Below are positions 54,525 through 64,000 of a stretch of DNA of 64,000 nucleotides, piece by piece. The notes below the pieces were generated by a model. It saw nothing but the letters and a program-made list of their open reading frames with translations. It had not been told where the DNA came from and did no database searches. The stretch covers positions 620,001 to 684,000 of the forward strand of contig JACVRA010000073.1 of NCBI GenBank assembly GCA_019828545.1. Direction: 5' to 3'. Both the position numbers and the translations under genes were made by a program. The DNA is from Paracamarosporium sp. OC-R06-R3 (taxonomy: Eukaryota > Ascomycota > Dothideomycetes > Pleosporales > Didymosphaeriaceae). Every line of letters begins with the position of its first letter. The first letter of the stretch is position 1.

Positions 54525-57500
54525 CGAAAACTTGAAAGCGCGGGTTGTTCTCATAAAATATATGATAGTCATATCAAGGAAAACATCTTAGTAACCCCTT
54601 ATTGGTGATGGTTATAGTATATGGTCTTTACGCTTTAGAGCTATTGTTGTCGATGTACTGGCAGGGATTTGACCCCGCGGAGCCGAAGCATCATCGACTA
54701 GTGGAATCACCACCAGTTGATCTTTGGTGGTTATATACTGGCGCTGAATATAGGGTGCGACTTGACACAATATTACAATGGGTCATCTTTGAGATCCTAC
54801 TGTCAAGCGTGCGACGGCACCCATTTTCCACACTCAAGGGATAGCAGGATTACACACAATTTGCAGACATGCTTCAGCAGATAATCTTACCTAGTCCCAT
54901 GCATATACGGAAGTGATGGGCAAAGAGTGACCGGTTGGTCGGTTCTCTAGCCTAGGAGCTGATCTTGGACAGGGAGATTGTCAAGTAGTACTACCTCGAG
55001 TACTTTGCGAATGGACCAACAATCAATCTATGCTTGTGTGTCGATCTGTTTATCTGTGCATTAGCTTCAATCGCCTCAAATCCCTATCTTAGCTGTATTT
55101 GGCCGAAACCATGGACGATCATGGTCGCGACCGATCGGGGGTGAAGATTGTAAAGCGGACCACTGCCACTTTGTTCGAGCGGAGAAACGCCCGAAACCGA
55201 TAATGGCGCGGCGCAGCTCACTAGCTGTGCATTGTTTGTGTTTGGTTGGGCGAGCGCACGTGCAAAATACGGACATGGCTAACGTCAGCATACGCCACAC
55301 GTGCATGGTGAACCCATGACCGGTATGTCATGTTTCACGACGTCGGTTAAACTATGCAGGCGCACACCTTTACGGTGTAATAATGGTCATATGACCCAAT
55401 TTTGAAGTCGTGGAACTAACTATACTAGGGAAACGTCCTCGACGATTGGATCTAGCTTATCCTGGACCTTCTTCAAGACTGAGAGGTGGATACTTCCCAC
55501 CTGTAGACCTAATATGTTGTGTTCAAACTTTCTCTGCCGCTTATACTCGTTCTAGGGAGAATTTTGCCGAAATACCAGTTGCGAAATCCCTCTCAGCCGC
55601 CTAAGCCAAACGATCAGATACCGGCTCTCACCGCAGGATCGCTTCATGACATGAAGCGGCAGGGATGACTTGTGGGCCCAGGCCAAGGAAGGTAGCTGGA
55701 ACTTCCTCTCGCCCGAGATTGTAATGGACGTATCGCAGAGTCAACCAACATGTGAATATCTTCATTAGCATGCCCGCAACTCTCTCGTCCGCAATACGGC
55801 ACATGTTAGACAGCTATACGTCTCTGAGCATGGAGCTAAAGCGCCAGGCCTTTGCATGGTGTGAGCGTTCGCGTACGCGTACCAGCATACGCTTCCGCGA
55901 TAAACTCACACAGGCCACCACGGAATGTATGACCCATAGATACCAGCCACTCTATCGGACTTTGGAATGAATACACCGACCATTGGTCTTTGCATACGTG
56001 CACAGCATTGCCCGAGGGCCACCGGTGCGCGATTTTGCAAACTAGGAACGGATGTGTGCACAGAAATGCCTCCAAGGACGCCACCCAATGTATGCTCACC
56101 ATGGACGCGAACCGCAATTGAGAAATGAGCTGAGAAAGGTAGCGATGCTGTTTGCTGCATACAAGGGTAGGTTCGAATAGCCGTCCAGTTGGTATGAGGG
56201 TGTGCGGACGGCGGTCTGGCTCTCTATACTAGGATTCTGCAGCTCCGTTCATGCGCTGGTAAAACGATATTGTGTTGGCGCTAGACGGACATTTCAATGG
56301 TGGTGACACAGATGGCATCGGCTTGCCCGAAGACGTGAGCAGGGATATGTAGGACAAACCAATCTTTTGTCGTACCTAACATCTATCCTTCTTCGACGGT
56401 CGTCACGAATCCACTCGTATGGAGTTCTCTTGAACCTCAAACTCAGCATTCGCTATGATGCTATCTGATGCCAAGCCTACGAGAAACTCTTAGCTTCCCT
56501 TCTCCGCACGCCATGAGTCAGAATCGTAGAAGCTCACGGCGTACTTATCCAGCATCGTCACGACTTGATCTGATGCGCCACTCTTACGCTTCACAACGAC
56601 TTTAGCTCCTTGATAGCGTAATCTTCTTTGGGTTCATGGAGCCTTTCCACGTAGAACCGAGTCGCGACTTTACCCTGCATAGAATTTACCCTGCATAGCG
56701 CTCGCATCACTAACAATCACAGTCAGTGTGAGGCTGCTTTTCTTGGTTGCAGATCCTAAGACAGTCATGTTAGATATCTCGAATGCGGTGAGTCAGAAAT
56801 CATAGCCAAAAGGGTACACTGGCTTGGAGTATCAACCAGAGGCGCTTGAGATAAACCCCGCGTGAGGCGTACTCTTCGACGTTAGGAGAGACAGATCGTC
56901 GGCAAATCTCGACCTTATTCGCAGTAGTGTTCGATTGTGGAGGCGATGGCATCCAGGTAATGCCTTAGTGAAATGGATCGATCCCGGTACCGGTGAGTAC
57001 TAAGTCCACGCGAAAAGCGATCGCTTATGCCCTTAATCATGAAATAGGACGAGCCTGCAAAGATGATAACTGGGTGCTTGACACGCTGTTCAGAACTTCC
57101 CTGGTTCGTGTCTACCAACAATTACATGCATTGCAAAGTCTACCACTTGCATAGATTGTGTGTGGCGAACCAGATGTGCTCTCTCTGTCCTCATGGAAGT
57201 GGACTCTGGGGTCGGTAGATGAAAGTTAATACCCGTAGGGTTGCTCAGTCCGCTCCTCCAGCTGATATAACGACCGTCTAAATACGCGTCGATCCCGATA
57301 CCCTTGCATTTTCGGTGACCTAAGCTACCGAACCGTAACGATTACAGGCACTCGATGCGAGTCTGATGTATAGCGAACATTTATGGTACGCCACCTAGTC
57401 CTTCTCAGTTGCTGCAAGGCTGCCGATCTCTTCTTGGTTCATTACCTTTCCCCCTAATCAAGAAAGTCTTCAAACGCCACGCCGGTAATTCTACTGGGGA

Positions 57501-58649
57501 CTGAAAATAGGGTTACATTCGAGTCGTCGATTCGGAACCGGAAATAGCCCTATCAAACGACAGCAACCGCTGGTGGATGAAACCTTACCTGTTTCATCTG
57601 ACCACTGTTCTGCTCATCTGCTGTGTCTTAGCTGCAAAATGAGGCTATCGTGGTGTTCTCATGGATGCGGCCCGGATAGTTTCTGCAAGGTAGGACAACT
57701 ACAGACATCCATCAACCGCAAGACTAAAAACCATGAATGCCGTGCTTTCGAATAGCATAGTCATGGGGAAAAGTTCATCGCTGTCTTTATGTTTGATATC
57801 TTTGGTAGAACTCTTTAACATGAATTACTGACCGTATGCTACTAGCAGCATTGCGATTGACACACGGTTCCGGTCTACCTTGGTGTAACAGCCTGTTCCG
57901 TTCTTCTTTGGGGATATTTCTGCGGTGTGACCTTCTTTTGGTACGCTCGAAATGGAGAGGGATTGGTCGTGGCGTACTTCAACGCTGCTCCAGAGCGCCA
58001 TGCCCACGGGTGAGCCCTCGGCGAACCAACAAAAGACACGTGTATTTACCAGTCACCGATCTCAACACTTTCCTTGTCGCAAAATGACAAAATGAAAACG
58101 CTCGTGATCTTAAAGTTAAATCCCACGCTGCCGGCGACGCCTGCTCGGCACTTGTTGGCCTTGAGATGCCAGATGGAGGAAGACATCCGCATAGAACAAA
58201 ACGCCGAGAACAAGGGGCTAGAAAACTACTCAAGGCCTTGTCGAAGCCCGCGAACCGCCGCCGCTTGCGATCAATCCTGTCTCCACGATTGCCGCTCAAT
58301 GGTCTGGAAGCAATGCACTATCGTCCCACCCATGTTCATCATTGACCTCCACTACGCTATCGCCCTCGCACCATTTCCCTACGTGTACCCAAGTGCAGTC
58401 TTGTCCTGCAAGCTGCGAAGATTTAGTGTGGCACTCGTGCTCTTTGGCGGAAATACTACGCAAATTTTTAGCTCCGTCGCAAAGCCTGTCGCGACGGGAG
58501 CTCTTGGGGGGCGGCGATACTATAATCTATGTAGTCATCGACGTGTCTTGTGGATGTCCGACTACTTTTCATGTAATGATAGAACAACGAAAAATGTGTA
58601 TTATGAACTATACTATCTTCTCCCTACTCCCCCAAAGCACCACAGAAAT
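54525..58649. other. Gene-poor 4.1-kb region
   Basis: No intact gene is supported. The only recognisable content is the GH3 relic at 56410-56890. A frame of 211 residues at 58074-58709 (plus) lacks motifs and overlaps the last exon of the lyase gene on the other strand. A 14-base duplication (TTTACCCTGCATAG, 56669 and 56685) interrupts the GH3 relic. CGGAACCG occurs at 57533-57540 and its complement at 57865-57872. Confidence 0.5.
56410..56890 (-). pseudogene. GH3 beta-glucosidase C-terminal relic
   Basis: Blocks of the C-terminal GH3 region appear in order on the minus strand, with frame changes. They are VEEYASRGVYLKRLW near 56870; a FGYD-like block, then AFEISNMTVLGSATKKSS and SLTLTVIVSDASAMQGK; HEPKEDYAIKELKS (the P-KELKGF motif); GAKVVVKRKSGASDQVVTML; and DKYAVSFYDSDSWRAEKGS, a TAA, then EFLVGLASDSIIANAEFEVQ. 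This is the fibronectin III-like tail of fungal beta-glucosidases. Stops, frameshifts and a small internal duplication show it is dead. The catalytic half was not found upstream (toward 58 kb), so it is 5'-truncated or too decayed to read. Confidence 0.55.
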
Positions 58650-59927
58650 TTAGACTCCTTCTTTAAACGACGCCCCACCGGCGTTCATATCCACAGCCAC
58701 TGGCGATGAAGTTAGCGACACCTATCATGATCTTAGCGTTATAGATACTTACTGCTATGCTTCAATCCGCAGACCTCAAAGAGTGTCACTGGTGTAACAT
58801 TTTTGGGTGTTCCGACGATGCCTTGGGTCTTCAATCGTAAGAGGGTCTCCTTGATAGCCAGATACGCCGGTGCTAGCGTAGCAAAGCTGAAGATCATGAT
58901 TCGGAAGCCCATAGCGCGCGCCTCATCTACCGTAATAGTGGGGCTCTTCCCATTCTCAACCGAGTTGAGCAGCAACGGCCAAGGCGCCAAGTCCTTGACG
59001 GCCTGGGCAGCTTGTTCCTTTGAGGTGAAGCCCTCGCATAGACCAACGTCTGCGCCCTCATCACGTGCCATTTTCAACCTAGCAATGCATTCGTCGTATC
59101 CGTGCTGCTGCAATGCGTCCGTTCGCGCGATGAGCACGAAGTCAGATCGCATGCGTACGCGCGCTGCGTGCGCCGCTCGAATCCGGGAAATGTACTCCTC
59201 CCGGCCGACCACCTTCTTGCCGCTCAGATGCCCACACCGCTTTGTGAGCACCTGGTCCTCGAGATGTGCACCCGCTACACCGGCGCGGATGTATTGCTCG
59301 ACCGTACGCGCAGCCATGATGGGACCTCCATACCCAGTGTCCATGTCAGCAATGAGAGGAGGGCCGAACGGGTCGAGATTAGCAATCATCTCAGCGTTTT
59401 CGCGCATCTCGTGAAGCTGAGCAATAGCCAAATCAGGCTGTCCCAGACGCGATGCGGTAGTTCCAGCTCCAGTCTGTAACATACGTTAGCCATTCCATTG
59501 AGATTCCTACCGAGGGCTACGTAGAGAAACTTACCATATACAAAGCGCTGAAGCCTAACTCCATAGCTGTACGGGCAGAAAGTCCATCGTAAACACCAGG
59601 GCAAACAATAAGTTCGTTGCTCTCGAACAACATCTTCCGAAGTTTCGTAGCTCCATAGACGGGCTCATTCATAGTGACAGTAAGTTGGTTGAGCTGGAGC
59701 CAGTTGGGGTTCGCCGGCCCGATCATCTTGATCATCTTGTCGACTACCTTTCGGGGAAATTGTACGGTCAAGTTCTGTTCCTCTGCGCCATTCGTCTTGT
59801 TGGGCTTGACGGGCTCAGCAATGAAGTCAAGAGTCACTTCAGAGGTTGTCTGGAGCAGCACACTGGCTTCTTGCTCCACGGTAGCGACGTTGTCAACTTG
59901 GAAAGAGGGGGACATTATGGAGGACAA
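58650..59927 (-). CDS. Isocitrate lyase/PEP-mutase superfamily enzyme
   Basis: Three exons (59927-59535, 59473-58753, 58699-58650) give 387 residues. Superfamily motifs are clear: LIVCPGVYDGLSARTAMELG, ALYMTGAGTTASRLGQPD, ADMDTGYGG with the metal-binding Asp, LEDQVLTKRCGHLSGKKVV containing the K-R-C-G-H active-site loop, and LIARTDALQQHG. The CGH Cys places it with the lyases (methylisocitrate lyase or oxaloacetate-hydrolase-like) rather than the carboxyphosphonate mutases. A tiny last exon encodes MAVDMNAGGASFKEGV, matching the family tail, so the stop just after KHSSKYL is intronic. The N-terminal 75 residues are unusually long and could be a targeting or linker segment. The exact reaction is unresolved. 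A TATATA stretch lies about 160 bp upstream. Confidence 0.88.
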
Positions 59928-62608
59928 TGAGTGATGATAATGTCGCGTATTTCAGAAGTCAAGTCCTTGACGAGAAATGGAGATAAGGTGAAGATAAATC
60001 TCGAAGTGCAGCTATGTGTAGCTGTGAGTAGCTGTGAGTAGCTGTGAGTAGTTGTGATGTTCATTTGGGCAGAATGTGGTGGCTTTATATATTCCTCAGT
60101 GTAACAGTACTAAATACAGTCCGTTGTTGTTGTCACCGTGAAAGTGTGTATGCGTCCGCCTTGGCGACGGACATGCAGTATGGAAGATCGCATATTCCAC
60201 CTCTAACTGCCTATTCTATGTGATCCCTACACCACCATTCCATAGCCAAGTTGGCTCTATCCCTATCTGATATCCCTTTGCAATGCTTCATTCGAAGACG
60301 GACCGAAGTCAGGTGCCTGTCAACCAGGATCATAGGCAGGGTACAGCGAGCAAACGGCACGGACTCTGCATCAATACCTAGTTACATCTCCTATCGGTGA
60401 ACCTGCAGCCTTGTATTGCGTCTTTGCATTTGTAGGGCACGTCTTCCTCGTTTAACCTCTGTATCACCCCTTCGTCTTGGCGAATCATGGCGAAGAACTG
60501 CCGCCCTCGCACTTTCGTCTAATACGTATTAGCGAACCTACCAGCACGTTTTTACTCTGATTTGACAATGGTCTGCAAGTCATGTTCATCTATGGATCCA
60601 CTTACAAAGCGAGCCTTTGTAAGAGGGAACGGGGCGAACCAGCGCTTACTGCGAGAGAATAGCCGATTGGAGGGAGGGAGTAGCCCTTCACTAACATTCA
60701 CTTTTGATAGCTGCATTGTCGGCCTTAGAGCATTGCAGAATATGCGCGCAGGTGCCATACTCCGAAGAATATTCGTGGACACGAGGATTGGATTTATAAT
60801 CGACCATGGGCTAAATATGAGTATCATCACTTTTATGACCACGAACTCGTTATTTTAACGTGGACATCGTACGTAGTGAGTCCTACCGTCCTTTGCGGAC
60901 ACATAAAAATGAACGAGACCACTACTGATCTAGTGACATTACGTGAGTTAGTCGCCAATTACATCAACAAGGGTATTACACTTACAACGCACATGATGTC
61001 CGCGGGATCCTAAGATTTTCTCGATGGCATGTAAGACGGACAAGATAGCTTTGTCGGGTAATTGATCAACAATGCAGCAAATCATTTTAGGCAATGTGAT
61101 GTCTAGTTCGATTAGCTTTTGTCTAGGCAGATGTACTGGTAGCGAATTTCGGCCTCTTGGTAACTTGGTCATGCACTATTATCTCTGGGCGTTTTAGGTT
61201 TCCTGAGAGCGGGTCCGCGAGTCTCGGAGAGCTACGCGCAAATTATGTTCGACGCTTTTCGTTCAGCCGGAGTATTGATACCAGGGCAGGGTGGGTCTTG
61301 ACAGCGTCGAGGAAGATGGTGTTTAAAAGCGGCTCGGCGAGCTAGTGGGTTTTGGATGCTTAGTTTCATGACGCACAATTCCCACACGTCATAACGTACG
61401 ATTTGTACATACGGGGAATTCTAGAAAGAAAACCTTAGCTACGATGGCACCTAGCGGTGACGGGTCGTGCCGCTGCATTAGCTCGTCCACCACGTTAAGA
61501 ATGGACTTATTTTGTCGAAGCTTTTGTAAGATCTCATGATATAGCAGGGACAACCCCAGCGGACACAACACGATCTGTCGTTCCAAAAACAGAACTTTAC
61601 GATACTCCACTGCATAAGGTACGTACATATGTCAGCAGACATGGATACGAAGAGGCTTATGAACGTCGGCTCGCGGTTCCCTTCATCTCCGATCTGTACG
61701 AACCGCTTCCACATGAGTGATTTACAAGCGACACCGATTCAGCCGGAGTGTATTGAGGGCGGCGACACAGGCGGCAAGGTCAGAGCCGAGACAGGACCCC
61801 TGGTGGAGGCTGTGCCACCACATTGGGAAATACCAACAATGGTTCGCAACGCAACAATCTGTTGAGTTTGCCCAGCATCTAGGCACGCCTTGGGCGTTTT
61901 ATGCGACGCCAAGCAGCCGGCGGCGGAAGGGAGAGCGGGCCGCCCATTCAAGCATTCCGGGGGCGATCGCGCAACCCCCACGAGTTTGGCATAGGAATCA
62001 GAGCGGCTACCAAGACTTGGCCTCGTCTCTCAGCTTACGCTACTTGGCGGGCCCTTCCCTATCAATTGGTGGACATACTTGCATGGCAAAGCCCGCTAGA
62101 CCCACTTGAACGATGAACTTCATCGATTCGTTTCCCGGTGGAGCCTCCGGAGTTTGAATCTGCGAAACAGCGAGTTGGGTGGGCGGCATTCATAGGCGAC
62201 ATGGCAACTTGGCATCGATAACGTAGGGCTTGTCATTCCTCCTTCTCGCATATGCTTGGCGACCCGAGCGGAACACGTTGATCCCAAACCTACCGCCGTG
62301 AGCGCCCTCCGATAAAGCCACTAGCAATGCTAGCGGCTACAGGATGCAATGCAACTAGCCTTACACCTTCCACACTTCGGGACTTTGCAGGCTTACTTGC
62401 CTTAAGACAATATGCACACGGGGACGCCGAGTGCAACAGCCAAGATTAAAAGGATCACAAGGCCTTTCTATCTGCATCCAGCTGAGAACCAACGCTTCTA
62501 TCATCAGAGGCTGTCCCTTTGTATTCTTGTCCAGGTCAGCTTCAAGTTTCCCCAATCGGAGGTTCCACTCGAAAACTTACAGCTTACACAGACTCTTCGC
62601 CATTTAAG
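59928..62608. other. Gene-poor 2.7-kb region
   Basis: No intact gene is supported. The minus strand holds several motif-less open stretches that may be fragments of one decayed helical protein: IELDITLPKMICCIVDQLPD near 61080, and RQIVLCPLGLSLLYHEILQK with DELMQRHDPSPLGAIVAKVF in 61430-61590. They are separated by stops and match no family I know. The 10-bp tandem repeat at 60011-60050 lies in the lyase promoter. Confidence 0.4.
60011..60050 (+). repeat. 10-bp tandem repeat (GCTGTGAGTA)
   Basis: GCTGTGAGTA is repeated three times exactly at 60021-60050. It is flanked by degenerate copies GCTATGTGTA (60011-60020) and GTTGTGATGT (60051-60060). It lies 94-123 bp upstream of the lyase ATG, so it is probably in the 5' leader or core promoter. 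Confidence 0.85.
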
Positions 62609-63597
62609 ATGCAAGAAAATCCTATGACTTCCACTCCGTACTCAGGCTCCGGAGTCTCAGACGCAGAAAAGCTGGAGTCTCAGCCAGCTCCTAGCTCTGA
62701 GGGATTCAATGCTCTCACTGTACGGGAACGCCTTTCCACGCACTTCTCCGGCAACGTCGAAACCAAAGCTGGCTATATACCGCTTCTAATATGCTGTTTC
62801 GTAACTGGACTCACCGATGGGACCGTATACAACGGTAAGAATATGAGCGCAGTACTCGCGCTTGGATGATACTAATAGTCCCACTTTAGCATATGGTACT
62901 TTTGTCTCAATGCAAACAGGTACGTTCTGTCGTGCCCCCAAGAAGACAGGAAACTCGTTGGTGACTAATATGGCGATTAGGCAATACCATTTTTGTTGCA
63001 CTCGGTACTTCGGGCCAGAACAACAGACCGTATGGTTGGGCTCGTTCTCTCTGCTCGATTGGATGTTTCGCTATCGGTTGTATCACCTTCGCAAGGCTGC
63101 ACAAACTCATCGGCGGCGGTCGGCTGCGTCGCACCGTTTTGACTTCCTTCGCGTTACAGACTATCTGCGTTGTCATTGCGGCTGCTATCATCCAGAGTGG
63201 TATCATTGACGGGCAATATCCATCGATCCGGGATCCCCAAGATGTCAACTTTACGGAATTGGCGGCAGTAGCGCTGCTGAGCTTTCAGGCTGCCGGTCAG
63301 ATCGTCAACAGTCGTGGCCTAGGTGTAGGTGAGGTACCTACTGTGGTCATCACGAGTCTAGTGTGTGACCTGGTGAGCGACGAGTTGCTTTTCGCAGGAT
63401 TGACTAAGAATGGCAAACGCAACCGAAGGTTTATCGGATTTGTGCTCACCTTGCTGGGTGGCATTACTGGAGGCTGGATATCCAAGTCCACAGGGCAAGT
63501 CGATCCTTGTCTCTGGTTTGTAGCCGCTATCAAGGCATGTATTACCCTATACTGGATCGGAATAATACCGTTGCAGAGAATGATGAGGGGAGGCTAA
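62609..63597 (+). CDS. DUF1275 (YoaK-like) membrane protein
   Basis: Three exons (62609-62834, 62890-62919, 62981-63597) give 290 residues; the middle exon is only 30 bp. The core of the family is visible: GYIPLLICCFVTGLTDGTVYN, AYGTFVSMQTGNTIFVALG (the QTGN motif), IGCFAIGCITFARL, TSFALQTICVVIAAAII, LSFQAAGQIVNSRGLGVGEV, PTVVITSLVCDLVSDELLF and RFIGFVLTLLGGITGGWI. About six membrane segments are expected. The N-terminus is Ser-rich and cytosolic-looking, with a short acidic patch. Function is unknown for the family. ATG 62624 is an equally possible start. Confidence 0.85.
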
Positions 63598-64000
63598 GTG
63601 CGTTTGGGGTGCATCATCCGTAAAGGACTAGGGTGTAGCCCTACCCAGGTTTAACCGAATGGTCTTTCGGCTTAGGAGGAAAACCCTTTTATCTCTTTGT
63701 TTGGCAAAATTTGAAGAATGATGCTGGCGCTACTCTATAATGCTTCCTATAGAACTCGTTGACGATCTTACGTGAATAAGAATCTCTTTGTTCACACGAC
63801 CAGTAGATAATACTATCCTTTTTATTGCAGCGTACTGAACGAAGTGTAACTAATTTTTCGATAATACAAATCTCGAAGGCCAGGCTGTGAGATCGCAGTT
63901 ACAAATGGGATACAACTGTAATATCAATGATGTGGCGTTAACATCGCTACCGCTTGCAGAGAGAGTAACCGATCTACACCGGCAACAGGATTGCGTAAGA
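63598..64000. other. Right-edge non-coding sequence
   Basis: This is downstream of the DUF1275 gene. No open frame with motif content, repeat or RNA gene was recognised. Confidence 0.5.

Noticed and set aside
58074..58709. 211-codon plus-strand frame
   Set aside because: No domain or compositional support, and it overlaps the conserved last exon of the lyase gene on the other strand.
58803..59414. 203-codon plus-strand frame
   Set aside because: It is the complement of the isocitrate-lyase/PEP-mutase coding exon, whose family motifs are unambiguous.
1..64000. CRISPR arrays, rRNA, prophage or plasmid features
   Set aside because: No regularly spaced repeats or rRNA-like sequence were seen, and spliceosomal introns throughout show a eukaryotic nuclear origin.

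Overview
The window is nuclear DNA of a filamentous ascomycete (Pezizomycotina). Nearly every gene is split by 44-93 bp introns with GTAAGT-like donors, CTAAC/CTGAC branch sites and AG acceptors. The gene content also fits: Zn2Cys6 regulators, a HET-domain gene, Fungal_N/NB-ARC STAND fragments, MFS sugar and Dal5-type permeases, and plant cell-wall glycoside hydrolases. I cannot name the class or species from sequence alone. Exon coordinates were worked out by hand by keeping phase across introns and matching family motifs; single-base errors at a few junctions are possible.

Layout. (1) 0-1.5 kb: the first exon of a Fungal_N gene and, divergently, a truncated NB-ARC remnant, ended by a 185 bp solo-LTR-like insertion. 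(2) 1.5-17 kb: a carbohydrate region with a GH43 glycosidase carrying an in-frame stop, an intact Gfo/Idh/MocA oxidoreductase, a broken Zn2Cys6 relic, a broken second Gfo/Idh/MocA gene, a broken and an intact NmrA-type reductase, a sugar porter, a sorbitol/xylitol-dehydrogenase-type enzyme and a 783-aa Zn2Cys6 regulator. The promoter shared by porter and dehydrogenase holds four copies of CGGAACCG or its complement. (3) 17.5-31 kb: a Zn2Cys6 regulator, an M24B aminopeptidase, a SET/MYND-type protein, an NCS1 permease and, divergent from it, a 997-aa hydantoinase/oxoprolinase-DUF917 fusion; this looks like nitrogen or amide scavenging. (4) 32-44 kb: a CorA-like transporter, a HET protein, an AKR7-type reductase, a double 3-hydroxyisobutyrate-dehydrogenase-like protein, another Zn2Cys6 regulator and a Dal5-type transporter. 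(5) 44.7-48.3 kb: a second, inverted copy of the 185 bp element with a perfect 5-bp target duplication, a secreted DUF4038 (GH140-like) glycosidase with an internal stop, and a secreted cysteine-rich protein. (6) 49.4-54.5 kb: a proline-racemase-family enzyme, an SDR and a Zn2Cys6 regulator, whose promoters carry CGG-based palindromes. (7) 54.5-64 kb: gene-poor DNA with a GH3 beta-glucosidase relic, an isocitrate-lyase/PEP-mutase-family enzyme and a DUF1275 membrane protein.

Themes. Several carbohydrate genes are decaying, and their in-frame stops are mostly TAG at positions where the families have Trp. That is what CpA-to-TpA mutation (RIP-like) would give. Regulator genes sit next to small catabolic sets whose promoters carry clustered CGG motifs, giving at least two testable mini-regulons (near 13 kb and near 51 kb). 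I found no tRNA, rRNA or CRISPR. One assembly gap of 42 N lies at 17315-17356.
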